Shown here one piece after another: positions 25,325-35,536 of a DNA stretch of 53,652 bases (positions are counted from its first letter, which is position 1; each line of letters begins with the position of its first letter). Position numbers and translations under genes: made by a program. This DNA is from an uncultured Bacteroides sp. Its GTDB lineage: Bacteria > Bacteroidota > Bacteroidia > Bacteroidales > Bacteroidaceae. The notes below the pieces were generated by a model that ran no database searches, was not told where the DNA came from, and was given only the letters and a program-made list of their open reading frames with translations. The stretch covers positions 1-53,652 of the forward strand of contig CASEKR010000007.1 of the NCBI GenBank assembly GCA_949288585.1, given 5' to 3'.

Positions 25325-25372
25325 TTAAGAGTTTTTGATGCTCCCAGGCATCGTTTTCTCCCCGATAATCCC

Positions 25373-25380
25373 TACATTTG
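25373..25380 (+). promoter_or_regulatory. -7 element for the AraC regulator
   Basis: TACATTTG matches TAnnTTTG, predicted start near 25387, 20 bases before the ATG. The -33 region has only a T-run and no TTTG. Confidence 0.5.
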
Positions 25381-25406
25381 CCTCCCGGAAAAAGACTTGA
25401 AACCGT

Positions 25407-26306
25407 ATGGCAGACATCATCAAAATCAACAGCGTAGAACAATACGACCGGCTTTTCGGGCTGGAAACCCTGCACCCACAGGTAAGCGTCATTGACCTCA
25501 ACCAGGCTACGCGCTTTCCCACGCACTTCACCGTCAACTACGGCGTCTACGCCCTGTTCTTGAAACAGACCATCTGCGGCGACATCCGCTACGGAAAGCA
25601 AACATATGATTACCAAGAAGGCACAGTCACCAGTTTCGCGCCCGGGCAAGTGGCCGAAGTGGTCATGAAAGCAAGCGTCCGCCCCTCAGCACGAGGCATC
25701 CTGTTCCACCCAGACCTCATCAAAGGCACATCGCTGGGAAGGAACATCAAGCAATACACCTTCTTCTCCTACGCCAGCAACGAAGCCCTGCACCTATCCG
25801 AAGAAGAGAAAGATATCTTCCTTGACTGCCTGGAAAAGACCAACCTCGAACTGCAACACCCCATCGACAAGCACAGCAAACGGCTGATATGCCGGAACAT
25901 CGAACTGCTGCTGGACTACTGCATGAGGTTCTACGAACGGCAGTTCACGACCCGCGCCAACGCCAACAAAGACGTGCTGGCCAAGTTCGAGGGTCTGCTT
26001 GACGACTATTTCCACGGAGAGCAGGCGCAACAGGAGGGGCTTCCCACCGTGAGATACTTTGCAGACAAGGTATGCCTGTCACCCAACTACTTCGGCGACC
26101 TGATAAAAAAGGAAACGGGAAAGAGCGCGCAGGAATACATCCAGCACAGATTGATTGATTTAGCCAAGGAAATGATATTGGGGACAGACAAGACGGTGAG
26201 CCAGATAGCCTATGAATTAGGCTTCCAATATTCGCAGCACTTCAGCCGGATGTTCAAGAAAAACGTGGGTTGCACGCCCAACGAATACCGGAAAGCACAG
26301 GCCTGA
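25407..26306 (+). CDS. AraC-family transcriptional regulator
   Basis: A 299-residue protein with a cupin-like N-terminal sensing region (about 1-130, FPTHFTVNYGVYALFLKQ, TVTSFAPGQVAEV) and a C-terminal AraC DNA-binding domain with two helix-turn-helices (about 200-297: YFADKVCLSPNYFGDLIKKETGKSAQEYIQ, then VSQIAYELGFQYSQHFSRMFKKNVGCTPNEYRK). Stand-alone AraC proteins of this build are common in Bacteroides and often act on adjacent or divergent oxidoreductase or efflux genes. Here it is convergent with the GH25 gene and separated from GH3 by a hairpin, so no target is evident. Confidence 0.88.
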   Translation: MADIIKINSVEQYDRLFGLETLHPQVSVIDLNQATRFPTHFTVNYGVYALFLKQTICGDIRYGKQTYDYQEGTVTSFAPGQVAEVVMKASVRPSARGILFHPDLIKGTSLGRNIKQYTFFSYASNEALHLSEEEKDIFLDCLEKTNLELQHPIDKHSKRLICRNIELLLDYCMRFYERQFTTRANANKDVLAKFEGLLDDYFHGEQAQQEGLPTVRYFADKVCLSPNYFGDLIKKETGKSAQEYIQHRLIDLAKEMILGTDKTVSQIAYELGFQYSQHFSRMFKKNVGCTPNEYRKAQA

Positions 26307-26317
26307 TTCCTCCTCTC

Positions 26318-27178
26318 TCAACGCAAGCGCAACGAATCCAAGTCGGCGGGCGTACCGTTGAAGACGTTCAGATCCACGTTGCCCTCAATACCGGGCACGA
26401 TGCCTGCGTCCGTGTGTTGCCAGAAGTCCCAACGGCCGTCGTAACGTACGGAGTCCACGTAGTAATGCGCAATCCAATAGGGATAGGCGTTGAACAGGGA
26501 ATCGTCCAGATAACGCAGCTTGAATTTATAAGAAGTATAGAGGATGGGCTTCACCCCGTAATGCCCCTCCACGCGATCCAGCCACGTCTTCACGGCCCGC
26601 TGCAGTTCCGCTTTGCTCTTGCCCGATGTAGTCTCCACGTCAAGCACGGGAGGCAGGTCGCCCGAATCAAGAGGTACGGTCCGGATGAAGAAGTCGGCTT
26701 GGCGCAGGGCGTCAGTGCGGGGAATGAAATAATGGTAGGCACCCCGGATGAAGCCGTGGCGGCGTGCCTCGCCGAAGTTACGGGCAAAGGTTTCGTCGCT
26801 GTGATCGCCGCCCTCGGTAGCCTTCATGAAGACGAAACGGAGAGGAAACTCGCCAGCCTGGTGCCGCGCCAGTCGCGCCCAGTCGATGTCGCCTTGGTAG
26901 TGGGAGACGTCGATGCCGTGGATATCGTAGCTGCAAGGCAGACAGACGCCGTAGCCCTTCAGGCCGTAGCAAGGCTTCCAGCGATAGGCATAAGGACGGA
27001 TGAAGAACCAATAAAACCCTATGGAGAAAACCAGAACCAACGCCACAGTCAGCGTGTTGCGCAACCAGGCGGGCATGACCCGCCCTACGGGGGCGTTTTT
27101 TTTCTTCCGCGACTTCCGAGGTGAAGAGCGGCGGACAGTTTTTTTCCCACGGGGGGATGGAGCGGTACGAGTAGGCAT
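26318..27178 (-). CDS. GH25 lysozyme, membrane-anchored
   Basis: A 286-residue protein with a very basic N-terminus (residues 1-33), one membrane helix (about 40-60) and a GH25 muramidase domain from about residue 86. The catalytic acidic residues are visible: D90 in GIDVSHYQG and D180/E182 in PPVLDVE; the ending FWQHTDAGIVPGIEGNVDLNVFNG is typical. It cleaves MurNAc-GlcNAc bonds of peptidoglycan. The anchor suggests it acts on the organism's own wall from the inner membrane, not as a secreted toxin. It is convergent with the AraC gene (11-base gap) and lies downstream of pfp behind a terminator-like hairpin. Confidence 0.9.
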   Translation of the reverse strand: MPTRTAPSPRGKKTVRRSSPRKSRKKKNAPVGRVMPAWLRNTLTVALVLVFSIGFYWFFIRPYAYRWKPCYGLKGYGVCLPCSYDIHGIDVSHYQGDIDWARLARHQAGEFPLRFVFMKATEGGDHSDETFARNFGEARRHGFIRGAYHYFIPRTDALRQADFFIRTVPLDSGDLPPVLDVETTSGKSKAELQRAVKTWLDRVEGHYGVKPILYTSYKFKLRYLDDSLFNAYPYWIAHYYVDSVRYDGRWDFWQHTDAGIVPGIEGNVDLNVFNGTPADLDSLRLR

Positions 27179-27184
27179 AAACAG

Positions 27185-27228
27185 GGCAAAAGAGCAAAAG
27201 AAAGGGCGAATTACTCCGCCCTTTCTCT
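27185..27228 (-). terminator. pfp terminator
   Basis: On the minus strand an 8-bp stem AAAGGGCG / CGCCCTTT (27224-27217 with 27208-27201) is followed by CTTTTGCTCTTTT. It lies 34 bases after the pfp stop codon. Confidence 0.65.
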
Positions 27229-27261
27229 AAACTTCATTATATGAACATTGATACCGACTGC

Positions 27262-28908
27262 TTACTTCTGGTGTTCCAGTTGCAGCGTCTTCGTCGGTTG
27301 GTCGCATACTTCCGTCGGACCGAAGTACTGGATGGGACCGGGATAGAGGTAGGAAGTCTCCTTGGCCCACTGCTCGCGCTGTGCGGCAAAAGCCTGGAAG
27401 GGTGCGCCGTCCAGACGAACCAATGCCTTCTGAATAACGGGCTTCATTTCGCCGTGGCGACGCTCCATGTTCATCATCATCGTGATGGGCACACCACCGG
27501 CAATCCACTCTTCGGCGGGAGCCGTCAGGTTGCGGATGGAGGACATATAGCCCGTCTTGCCGTTAGCTATCAAAGCGGCAGCGGCAAAACCGAGGGAGTA
27601 GCAATAGTCAGCATCGAAATTGGACGGAGCGGCACAACGGCCTTCGTAGCCGAAGAAGTGGTGTTGTGCAGCGAACTTGCCCACATACTTGCCTTCCTTC
27701 TTCCACTGAGCCAGCTTGTTGCCCACCATCTCGGACAGCAGCTTCTCCGTCTCGATGAGGGATACCTGCACGTTGCCGTGGGGGTCGCGGTCGAGGGAAA
27801 GTTGACGGGCCACGCCTTCGGGCAGGCTGGCATAGATGGCAGCGTTCTCGGGCGTAAGCTTGCTGATGATGTAGTTGCGCTGTTCGGCCTTGTCCACCTG
27901 CGCGAACTCCTCAGCGTTGGCGGCGAGGAAGTCGTTCAGCTCGGCGATGAGACGCTTCATGGCGGGAATGAACTCAATCAAGCCCTCGGGAATGAGGACG
28001 GTGCCGAAGTTGCTGCCTGCTGCGGCACGGTCGGCCACCACCTGTGCGATGTAGGTCACGATGTCGTCCAGCGACTGGTCCTTGGCTTCCACTTCCTCGG
28101 AAACGATGCAGACATTGGGCTGTGTCTGGAGGGCGCACTCCAAGGCGATGTGAGAGGCGGAACGGCCCATCAGCTTGATGAAGTGCCAGTACTTGCGGGC
28201 GGAGTTACAGTCGCGTTCGATGTTACCGATAACTTCGGAGTAGGTCTTCACGGCAGTGTCGAAGCCGAAAGAGGTCTCAATCATCTCGTTCTTCAGGTCG
28301 CCGTCGATGGTCTTGGGGCAGCCGATGACCTGCACGCCATAGTTCTTAGCGGCATAATACTCTGCCAGGACGCAGGCGTTGGTGTTAGAGTCATCTCCGC
28401 CGATGATAACCAGTGCCTTGATGCCCAATTCCTTCAGGATTTCATAACCCTTCTCGAACTGGTCTTCCTTCTCCAGCTTCGTGCGGCCGGAGCCGATGAT
28501 GTCGAAGCCGCCAGTGTTGCGGTACTCATCAATGATGTCGGCCGTCAGTTCGATGTACTTGTGGTCAACAAGACCGCCGGGACCCATCAGGAAACCGTAG
28601 AGCTTGCTCTCGGGATGGATGCGCTTCACGCCGTCGAAGAGGCCAGAGATGACGTTGTGTCCGCCGGGGGCCTGTCCGCCGGAGAGGATGACGCCCACGT
28701 TCATGGCCGGGCACTGGGCAGGCGCGTCGGCGGCCTCAAACTTGATGAGGGGCATGCCGTAGGTGTTGGGGAACAGTCGTTTGATTTCTTCCTGGTCAGC
28801 CACAGATTGCGTGGCTGCGCCTTCCTGCACTTTCACGTGTCCGCGAAGGGCTTTGGGAAGTTTGGGCTGATAGGCAGCCCGCGCGATTTGCAATGCACTT
28901 TTGGTCAT
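27262..28908 (-). CDS. pfp: PPi-dependent 6-phosphofructokinase
   Basis: A 548-residue enzyme of the long (plant beta-like) PPi-PFK group. It interconverts fructose-6-phosphate and fructose-1,6-bisphosphate using pyrophosphate, the main glycolytic route in many Bacteroidales. GGDDS (170-174) carries the Asp that marks PPi in place of ATP use, PKTIDGD (198-204) holds the catalytic Asp, and [10 protein letters not shown] (77-86) binds phosphate. It has its own promoter and terminator. Fru-6-P made by the neighbouring PUL isomerase would enter here. Confidence 0.95.
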   Translation of the reverse strand: MTKSALQIARAAYQPKLPKALRGHVKVQEGAATQSVADQEEIKRLFPNTYGMPLIKFEAADAPAQCPAMNVGVILSGGQAPGGHNVISGLFDGVKRIHPESKLYGFLMGPGGLVDHKYIELTADIIDEYRNTGGFDIIGSGRTKLEKEDQFEKGYEILKELGIKALVIIGGDDSNTNACVLAEYYAAKNYGVQVIGCPKTIDGDLKNEMIETSFGFDTAVKTYSEVIGNIERDCNSARKYWHFIKLMGRSASHIALECALQTQPNVCIVSEEVEAKDQSLDDIVTYIAQVVADRAAAGSNFGTVLIPEGLIEFIPAMKRLIAELNDFLAANAEEFAQVDKAEQRNYIISKLTPENAAIYASLPEGVARQLSLDRDPHGNVQVSLIETEKLLSEMVGNKLAQWKKEGKYVGKFAAQHHFFGYEGRCAAPSNFDADYCYSLGFAAAALIANGKTGYMSSIRNLTAPAEEWIAGGVPITMMMNMERRHGEMKPVIQKALVRLDGAPFQAFAAQREQWAKETSYLYPGPIQYFGPTEVCDQPTKTLQLEHQK

Positions 28909-28956
28909 TTGTCTTTTATATTAAAGGAGTTGATAAATTTGCTTGTAAATGCGTTG

Positions 28957-28988
28957 CAAAGGTCGTTTTTTTCCGGAACTTTTGCAAG
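28957..28988 (-). promoter_or_regulatory. pfp promoter
   Basis: Minus-strand CTTG (28988-28985) and GACCTTTG (28964-28957), 20 bases apart; the -7 box differs from TAnnTTTG only at its first base. The predicted leader is about 43 bases. Confidence 0.5.
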
Positions 28989-29033
28989 CGGGACAAGATA
29001 TTTTTAAACATCGGGAGCAGATTGTGCGCTTGT

Positions 29034-30446
29034 TCATTCACCGTCCGCCGACCATCCGCCGCCCAAGGCCTTGTAGACATCCACCAGAGCCAGTTGGCGG
29101 TCGCGCAAGGCGTCGTTCACGCTGATTTGCGCGTCGAGGTACGTACGCTGCGCATCAAGCAAGTCCATGTAGCCAATGGCGCCGTTGACATACTGCAACT
29201 GCGCCAGTTCGAGTGACGAGCGAGACGAGCGTTCCAACTGGAGGCGCGTCTGGTGAATCTCCTTCATCTTGTTGAACGTGGCGATGGCGTTGTAGGCGTC
29301 GCGGAAAGCCGTCAGCACCGCCTTCTCGTAAGCATATCCGGCCCGCTCCAGCGCGGCGCGGCGTGCCTTGAGGCGGGCGTGGTTCTTGCCCCAGCCGAAG
29401 ATGGGCTGCAGTACGGTGGCCTGCAAGAGGTGATAGGGCGACTTAAGCAGGTCGGACAACAGGTCGCTCTCCGCCCCCACCTGCGCGTTCAACGTCAGGC
29501 TGGGGAACATGCTGGTCAAGGCTACCCTCGCCTCGGCCGTGGCGGCGATAAGCTCCTGTTCGGCCTGGCGGACGTCGGGACGGCGTTCGAGTAACGTGCT
29601 GGGTAAGCCGACGGGCAACGTCACGGGGAAGCCGGCCTCTTGCGGCAACTTCGCGCGGCGGATATGGCGCGGATAGCTGCCCGTCAACAAGGCCAAGTCG
29701 TTCTCCTTCTCCGTAATCTGCCGCTCCAAGTCGGGCACCAACGTGGACGTACGTGCCAATTCCACCTGCGCCTGACGGAAAGCCACCTCCGACGTCAGTC
29801 CGCCCTCGTAGCGGATGCGGGCCAGGTGCAAACTCTCGCGGCGGGCGTCGACCGTCTGGCGCACGATGCCCAGTTCATTGTCCAGTGCCACCAGTTCGAA
29901 ATATGTCTGCGCCACCTGCGCCACCAAGCTCATCTGCAGCGCGCGGCGGTTCTCCACCGCCCCGAGAAACTCGGCCACCCCAGCGTCACGCGCCCAACGC
30001 AGCTTACCCCACAAGTCGAGTTCCCACTGCACCGTGCCCTTCAGGTCGAACTGGTCGTCCATCCCCGGATCGTCCCCACCATGGTTGTCGCGCTCGCGCT
30101 CGGCAAAGACGCGCAACCCGATTTGCGGCAACAGGTTGGCCACATCAATGCGCTTCATCGCCGCCTGTTCCCTCACTGTGGCGTCGGCCATCAGCAAATC
30201 CTTGTTATAATCCAGCATCTGACGAATCAATCCCTGCAACAACGTGTCGGGATAAATCTCCTCCCACGCATAGTCGGCAATCGAAGCCGAGTCCTCCACC
30301 ATGCCGTCCATCGTCAGCGTCGACGGGAGTTCCAGGTCTGGTCGCGTGTAATGCTTGCCCACCTTGCAACCGCCCAACATCAACGCCGCCGCACACAGAC
30401 ACACAGTCGGACGGCACACATATTTTATATAGTCAATCCTATTCAT
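29034..30446 (-). CDS. RND efflux outer-membrane factor, NodT/OprM-type lipoprotein
   Basis: A 470-residue TolC-like lipoprotein (lipobox LGGC). It shows the usual duplicated outer-membrane efflux repeats: ARDAGVAEFLGAVENRRALQMSLVAQVAQTYFELVALDNELGIVRQ and RLQLERSSRSSLELAQLQYVNGAIGYMDLLDAQRTYLDAQISVNDALRDRQLALVDVYKALGGGW. It forms the outer-membrane duct of the tripartite pump. Its ATG overlaps the pump stop (ATGA, 30443-30446), so it is translated with it. Confidence 0.95.
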   Translation of the reverse strand: MNRIDYIKYVCRPTVCLCAAALMLGGCKVGKHYTRPDLELPSTLTMDGMVEDSASIADYAWEEIYPDTLLQGLIRQMLDYNKDLLMADATVREQAAMKRIDVANLLPQIGLRVFAERERDNHGGDDPGMDDQFDLKGTVQWELDLWGKLRWARDAGVAEFLGAVENRRALQMSLVAQVAQTYFELVALDNELGIVRQTVDARRESLHLARIRYEGGLTSEVAFRQAQVELARTSTLVPDLERQITEKENDLALLTGSYPRHIRRAKLPQEAGFPVTLPVGLPSTLLERRPDVRQAEQELIAATAEARVALTSMFPSLTLNAQVGAESDLLSDLLKSPYHLLQATVLQPIFGWGKNHARLKARRAALERAGYAYEKAVLTAFRDAYNAIATFNKMKEIHQTRLQLERSSRSSLELAQLQYVNGAIGYMDLLDAQRTYLDAQISVNDALRDRQLALVDVYKALGGGWSADGE

Positions 30447-33400
30447 CTTGTTCTCTTTCTCTGAAGTTTGCTTTGTACATTATATATCATTACGAAGAAG
30501 AACGGTATGAGCACAATGCCCACCACCACGGCCATAATCATTCCGAAGAACAGCCCCGTGCCGATGGACTGCCGGCTGGCCGCACCCGGGCCGTGGGCAA
30601 TCACCATCGGCAAGATGCCCAAGATGAAGGCCAAGGACGTCATCAGAATGGGACGGAAGCGCAAGTGCGCCGCATGGAGAGCCGCTTTGAACACATTCTC
30701 CCCCCGGTCCGCCTCGTCCTTGGCAAACTCCACAATGAGGATGGCATTCTTGGCCGCCAGACCCATCAGCGTTACCAGCCCAATCTGGAAGTACGTGTCG
30801 TTCTCCAATCCGCACGCCGATATGCCAATATATGCCCCCAGCGCCGCCACGGGCAACGACAGCAACACGGCGATAGGTATGCTCCAACTCTCGTACAACG
30901 CCGCCAGGAACAGGAACACGAACAAGAACACCAAGGCCAGAATCGTGCCTGTCTGTCCCCCGGCCTGCTTCTCCTGATACGACAAACCGCTCCACTCCAC
31001 GCCGATGTTGTCCGGCAAGTGCGTGCGAGCCACCCGCTCGATGACCTCCATCGCTTGGCCCGAACTGTAACCCTGCGCCGCCTGGCCCCGGATGACCGCC
31101 GTGTTGAACATGTTGAAACGTTTGATGCTGCCCGGCCCTGTCGTGTACTCTGTATTGCCCAACGCCGTCAGCGGAATCATTGCCCCGTCGCTCCCCTTCA
31201 CAAAGAAGAGGCTGATGTTGTCGCGGTGCTCGCGGTAGGGCGCCTCGGCCTGCAGGTAGACACGGTAGATGCGATTGAACATATTGAAGTCATTCACGTA
31301 GACCGACCCGGTATAGGCCTTCATCGTGTTGAACACGTCGGCCATCGGCACGCCCAGCATCTTTACCTTGTCGCGGTCCACGTCGAAATACAACTGCGGA
31401 ATCTCTGCCTGCAACGCCGACGACAGGTTGCTCAACTCCTCACATTGCGAGGCATACTTCATCAACGTATCCGCAGCCTGCACCAAATTCTCGTACGTCG
31501 CATCGCCACGGGCCTCCAACTGCATCTCGAAACCGCCTGACGTACCCAGTCCCGGGATGACGGGCGGCGTAGACAGGTAGAACTTGCATTCGGGATACTC
31601 CGTCAGTTCCCGGCTCACGCCCGCCATGATTTCTTCGATGGTCGTATCGTCTCGTTCCTTCCATTCCTTCAGGATAACCGTCAACTGCGCCCTGGCCTGG
31701 CTGGTACCCACGCGGGGACTGGTGCCGGTAACGTTCTGCACATACTCCACGGCCGGCTCTTCCATCAGGAAAGCGATAGCACGGTTCGTCACCTCTCGCG
31801 TACGCTCCAGCGTAGTTCCCTCGGGCAACTCCAATTCCACCGTGAAGTAACCCTGGTCTTCCGTCGGGAGGAAGCTGGTCGGTATCAGCCTGTACAGAAC
31901 GAAGATGGCTATCAACACCATGCTGAAGCCCACCCCCACCCGTTTCGGATGCTTGATGACCGACTTGATACCCCGCAGGTACTTGCCGTTGCCGAAATCC
32001 AGCCAGCGGTTGATGGCGCGGAACACGCGGTTCTTCGGCTTATTGGGGTCAACCGGCTTCAGGATGAGCGAGCACATCACCGGGCTGAGCGTCAAAGCCA
32101 CCACTGTGGAGAGCAGCACCGATATGGCAATAGTCACGCTGAACTGCCGATAGAGCTGGCCGGTAATGCCCGACAAGAAGCTGACGGGCACAAACACGGC
32201 GGCCAGCACCAACGAAGTGGCAATCAGCGCACCGGTCAGGCCGTCCATCGCTTTCTTGGTCGCTTCGTACGGGCTGAGATGTTCTTCCTCCATAATGCGC
32301 TCCACGTTCTCCACCACGACGATAGCGTCGTCCACCACCAGACCGATGGCCAATACCAAGCCGAGCAGAGTCAAGATGTTCAGCGAGAAGCCGAATATCA
32401 ACATAAAGCCGAAAGTGCCTATCAACGAAATGGGCACAGCCACCAGCGGGATAAGCGTGGCCCGCCAACTCTGCAAGAAGAGGAACACCACGACAATCAC
32501 CAGGAAGAGCGCCTCGAACAGCGTCTTGTACACCTCGTGTATGGACTCGGAGATGTAGGTCGTCATGTCAAAAGGAATCTCATACTTCATCCCTTCGGGG
32601 AAGGTGCGGCTGATTTCCTCCATGGCCTCCTTCACGTTTTCCGCCACTTCCATGGCATTGGCGCCCGGCAACAGGTAGATGCCCAGGATGGCCGCATTGC
32701 CCCCGTTGATGCCACTCTCGGTGTTATACGACTGTGCCTCCAACGAGACGCGGGCGACGTCGCGCATCCGTATCATCGAGCCGTCAGCATTGGCACGCAA
32801 GACGATTTCCTCGAACTGGGCAGCACTGGACAGTCGGCCTTGCGCCGTGATGGGAATGGTAATATCCAGGCCCGTCACCGGCTGCTGACCCAAGACGCCG
32901 GCCGCCGATTCGCGGTTCTGGTCTTTCAAGGCGTTCTGCACATCTTTGACGGTCAAACCGTAGTTGGCCAAGCGAGCGGGGTCGACCCATATCTGCATGG
33001 CGTAGTAACGGCTGCCGATGTTGGAGACTCGTCCCACGCCAGGAATACGCCGCAAGAGGTCCAACACATTCAGCGTGGCGAAGTTGCTCAGGTAGATTTC
33101 GTCGAACTTGGGGTCGTTCGAAGTCAGACAGATGGTCATCAACTGGCTGGCCGCCTGTTTCTCAATTTCGATGCCGTTCTGCACCACTTCCGCCGGGAGG
33201 CGCGACTCAGCCAGCTTGACGCGGTTCTGTATCTCCACGGCAGAGAGGTCCGGGTCGGAAGAGATGTCGAAGGTGATGGTGGCCGAAAAGCCTCCCGAGT
33301 TGGAACTGTTGGACTCCATGTAGAGCATACCCGGCGTGCCGTTCAGTTCCTGTTCGATGGGGGTGGCCACGGCCTGCGATACCGTCAGGGCACTGGCACC

Positions 33401-33553
33401 GGGATAGGAAGCGCTGATTTTCACCACCGGCGGCGTAATCTGGGGATATTGGTCGATGGGAAGCATCGTCAGGCCAATCAAGCCCACGATGACAATCAAT
33501 ATGGATATGACAGCCGAAAAGACCGGTCTGTCTATAAAGAAACTTACTTTCAT
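30443..33553 (-). CDS. RND multidrug efflux pump, AcrB/MexB (HAE-1) type
   Basis: A 1036-residue inner-membrane transporter with the usual 12 TM helices and two large periplasmic loops. The proton-relay residues are present: D408 and D409 in LAIGLVVDDAIVVVEN (TM4) and the Lys in GLAAKNAILIVEFAKD (TM10). HAE-1 pumps expel hydrophobic drugs, bile salts and detergents. It overlaps both the adaptor gene upstream (ATGA at 33550-33553) and the outer-membrane factor downstream. No local regulator gene adjoins the operon. Confidence 0.96.
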   Translation of the reverse strand: MKVSFFIDRPVFSAVISILIVIVGLIGLTMLPIDQYPQITPPVVKISASYPGASALTVSQAVATPIEQELNGTPGMLYMESNSSNSGGFSATITFDISSDPDLSAVEIQNRVKLAESRLPAEVVQNGIEIEKQAASQLMTICLTSNDPKFDEIYLSNFATLNVLDLLRRIPGVGRVSNIGSRYYAMQIWVDPARLANYGLTVKDVQNALKDQNRESAAGVLGQQPVTGLDITIPITAQGRLSSAAQFEEIVLRANADGSMIRMRDVARVSLEAQSYNTESGINGGNAAILGIYLLPGANAMEVAENVKEAMEEISRTFPEGMKYEIPFDMTTYISESIHEVYKTLFEALFLVIVVVFLFLQSWRATLIPLVAVPISLIGTFGFMLIFGFSLNILTLLGLVLAIGLVVDDAIVVVENVERIMEEEHLSPYEATKKAMDGLTGALIATSLVLAAVFVPVSFLSGITGQLYRQFSVTIAISVLLSTVVALTLSPVMCSLILKPVDPNKPKNRVFRAINRWLDFGNGKYLRGIKSVIKHPKRVGVGFSMVLIAIFVLYRLIPTSFLPTEDQGYFTVELELPEGTTLERTREVTNRAIAFLMEEPAVEYVQNVTGTSPRVGTSQARAQLTVILKEWKERDDTTIEEIMAGVSRELTEYPECKFYLSTPPVIPGLGTSGGFEMQLEARGDATYENLVQAADTLMKYASQCEELSNLSSALQAEIPQLYFDVDRDKVKMLGVPMADVFNTMKAYTGSVYVNDFNMFNRIYRVYLQAEAPYREHRDNISLFFVKGSDGAMIPLTALGNTEYTTGPGSIKRFNMFNTAVIRGQAAQGYSSGQAMEVIERVARTHLPDNIGVEWSGLSYQEKQAGGQTGTILALVFLFVFLFLAALYESWSIPIAVLLSLPVAALGAYIGISACGLENDTYFQIGLVTLMGLAAKNAILIVEFAKDEADRGENVFKAALHAAHLRFRPILMTSLAFILGILPMVIAHGPGAASRQSIGTGLFFGMIMAVVVGIVLIPFFFVMIYNVQSKLQRKRTR

Positions 33554-34749
33554 TCTTGTGTCGTTGAAGGTTGGGGTTCGTCTTCTTCTTTCTTACCGGC
33601 CACGCGCATCTTGATGCCCGGCGTCAGTTTGTGGTAGCCTTCGGTCACGATCATTTCACCGGGGATAAGACCGCGTTCTACGACCACATTGTTGCCAAAC
33701 TCCGGGCCAAGCTCGATGAAGCGGCGTTCGGCAATGGAATCGCGCCGCATGATAAAGACGTAGGCTCCGCCTTTCTCGATAATCAGAGCCTTTTGGGGGA
33801 CTACGGTGGCATGTTCGCGGACGTCAAGCAGGGCTTTCACTTTCGTGAACTGCCCCGGAAGAAGGACACGGTCAGGATTGGGCATCTCCGCACGCACAGA
33901 GAAGGTTCCCGTCTTGGGGTCTACCTGCGGGTCGGCGAAGTCGACGATTCCCTTGTAGGGATATTCGCTGTTGTCGGCCAGCGTGATGGTGACGTAAGGC
34001 TGCCAGGAGCGCGTGGAGTCTTTCTGCCCGATAACGACATTGCGCTCGCGGCTCTTCAGGTAGTCAAGGGCGGTCATGCTGTAATCCACCAGCACCGTGT
34101 CGCTCTTCACCACCGTGGCCAGGAGCGATTGCCCGCCGGGACCAACCAAGGCGCCCAAGTCCACGTAGCGTTCGCTGATGTAGCCCGACAAGGGGGAGCG
34201 CACCATCGTATAGCCCAGTTCCTGTTCCGCTTGGTCCAAGTCCGCCTGGCTCATACCCATGCTGGCCACGGCGGTCTCGTAAGCCGCGATGGCATTGTCC
34301 AGGTCCAACTGGCTGGCCGCGTGCTGCTCATACAAGGGGCGGATACGGTTCAGGTCACGTTCGGTTTTCAACACGTTGGCCGAGTCCTTGCGGAGTTGTG
34401 CACGGGCTTTGTCGGCCTTGGCGCGATATTGGCGCTGGTCGATAAGGAACAACACCTGATTCTTGCTCACGTAAGTACCTTCTTCAAACTCCATGCTTTC
34501 GAGGAATCCCTCCACACGGGCACGGACTTCCACAAATTGCTGGGCGCGGACACGTCCTACGTACTCGCCATAGATTTCCACATCTTCCACGCCCACCGGT
34601 TCTACCACCACCAGCGGCGCTTCCGGCTCTACTTTCTTGGGCCATGTCAGGATGAGATACACGAGCAGCAACACCACCAGGCAAGCCACCATGATGACGA
34701 GTCTCTTTCTACGCAAATGTAATTCCTTTTTTGTAAAAAACAGCTTCAT
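33550..34749 (-). CDS. RND efflux periplasmic adaptor (membrane fusion protein)
   Basis: About 399 residues starting MKLFFTKKELHLRRKR, with a single N-terminal membrane anchor (about residues 18-37), a barrel-sandwich/lipoyl half (VEVRARVEGFLESMEFEEGTYVSKNQVLFLID), a coiled-coil hairpin (about 90-160, AKADKARAQLRKDSANVLKTERDLNRI) and beta-barrel and membrane-proximal domains. It bridges pump and outer-membrane factor. It is anchored by a helix and not by a lipid. The start is taken at the last Met before the basic membrane signal; earlier in-frame codons extend into the promoter. Confidence 0.93.
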   Translation of the reverse strand: MKLFFTKKELHLRRKRLVIMVACLVVLLLVYLILTWPKKVEPEAPLVVVEPVGVEDVEIYGEYVGRVRAQQFVEVRARVEGFLESMEFEEGTYVSKNQVLFLIDQRQYRAKADKARAQLRKDSANVLKTERDLNRIRPLYEQHAASQLDLDNAIAAYETAVASMGMSQADLDQAEQELGYTMVRSPLSGYISERYVDLGALVGPGGQSLLATVVKSDTVLVDYSMTALDYLKSRERNVVIGQKDSTRSWQPYVTITLADNSEYPYKGIVDFADPQVDPKTGTFSVRAEMPNPDRVLLPGQFTKVKALLDVREHATVVPQKALIIEKGGAYVFIMRRDSIAERRFIELGPEFGNNVVVERGLIPGEMIVTEGYHKLTPGIKMRVAGKKEEDEPQPSTTQE

Positions 34750-34788
34750 GTTATGTTTGTTATTACTGATTATACCTTTTCTACTTTG

Positions 34789-34796
34789 CAAAAGTA
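34789..34796 (-). promoter_or_regulatory. -7 element of the RND operon
   Basis: Minus-strand TACTTTTG matches TAnnTTTG; the predicted leader is about 34 bases. The -33 region is poor, which fits a promoter needing an activator or low basal expression. Confidence 0.5.
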
Positions 34797-35536
34797 ATGC
34801 CATTTTCCGAGATACGGCCATAACTCACCAGATTTCCAACGCAAAAGGGCTGAAAAAGCCCCTGTCCCACTCCGAGCGTGCCCGGAAGATGTAGAAATGC
34901 GCCACAGGTTGGGGAATTTCTCCACACCGCCCCCGACTTTCATTTTGACACTTTGCATTTTCTGTCCGCCGAGAATCGGCTATTTGCAGGCCATCGGCCG
35001 GGCGGAAGGAAAAACAGGAAGGAGAACAGGCTATACTTTTATCTTACAAGCGAATACATTAATCCTTACAAATAAAAGAGAACAAAAAAGCGCCCCAAAA
35101 TCTGTCCCGGACGCCAGAAATGCTTCCTGTCCGGAGGAGAGATGGCTTTGCCGGACTCCAAACATGGCTTTCCTTCGGAGAAAACAAACCTTTAGCCCGC
35201 TAAACAGCTGTTCGGGAAGCGGAAAACTACGCATATTTATCCCAAACGAATGGATATTCCACCGGTATATGCGCATAGATATGCAAAGGAGGCGCGAAGG
35301 GCGCGCTATTTCCCGCATTTTCAAAAAGCGGAGAGTCAGCAAATCCCGCATTCCGCAAACTTTCTGCTCAAACATATAGCCACATCCTTAGCGAAACGTC
35401 AAACCAACAATTCCACAGGACAGAAGAAATTCGCACAAAGGGACAAAAAAAATTACAGTTTGGAGAAGCAGGCAACGGAAATAGCAGTATCTTTACGGAG
35501 ACAAACTTGATTTATTCACTTCAAAAGTAAAGATTT
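34797..35536. other. 740-bp region without a credible gene
   Basis: Open frames of 114 (minus) and 160 (plus) codons exist but show no domain, ribosome site or codon pattern like neighbouring genes. The stretch separates the divergent RND operon and the plus-strand cluster. A weak -7 box TATCTTTA at 35488-35495 may serve the gene at 35537. No repeat array, tRNA or riboswitch fold was recognised. Confidence 0.55.

Noticed and set aside
27241-29007. 588-codon open frame opposite pfp
   Set aside because: It is the shadow of a strongly conserved gene on the other strand; the translation shows no domain.
29753-31540. 595-codon open frame across the outer-membrane factor and pump genes
   Set aside because: Proline/arginine-rich translation, spans two real genes on the opposite strand, no signal or domain.
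31949-33637. 562-codon open frame opposite the RND pump gene
   Set aside because: Antisense to a clear AcrB-type gene; His/Gln-rich low-quality translation typical of shadow frames.
34897-35379. 160-codon plus-strand and 114-codon minus-strand frames in the gene-free region
   Set aside because: No domain, no ribosome site and composition unlike neighbouring genes; I cannot support either as coding.
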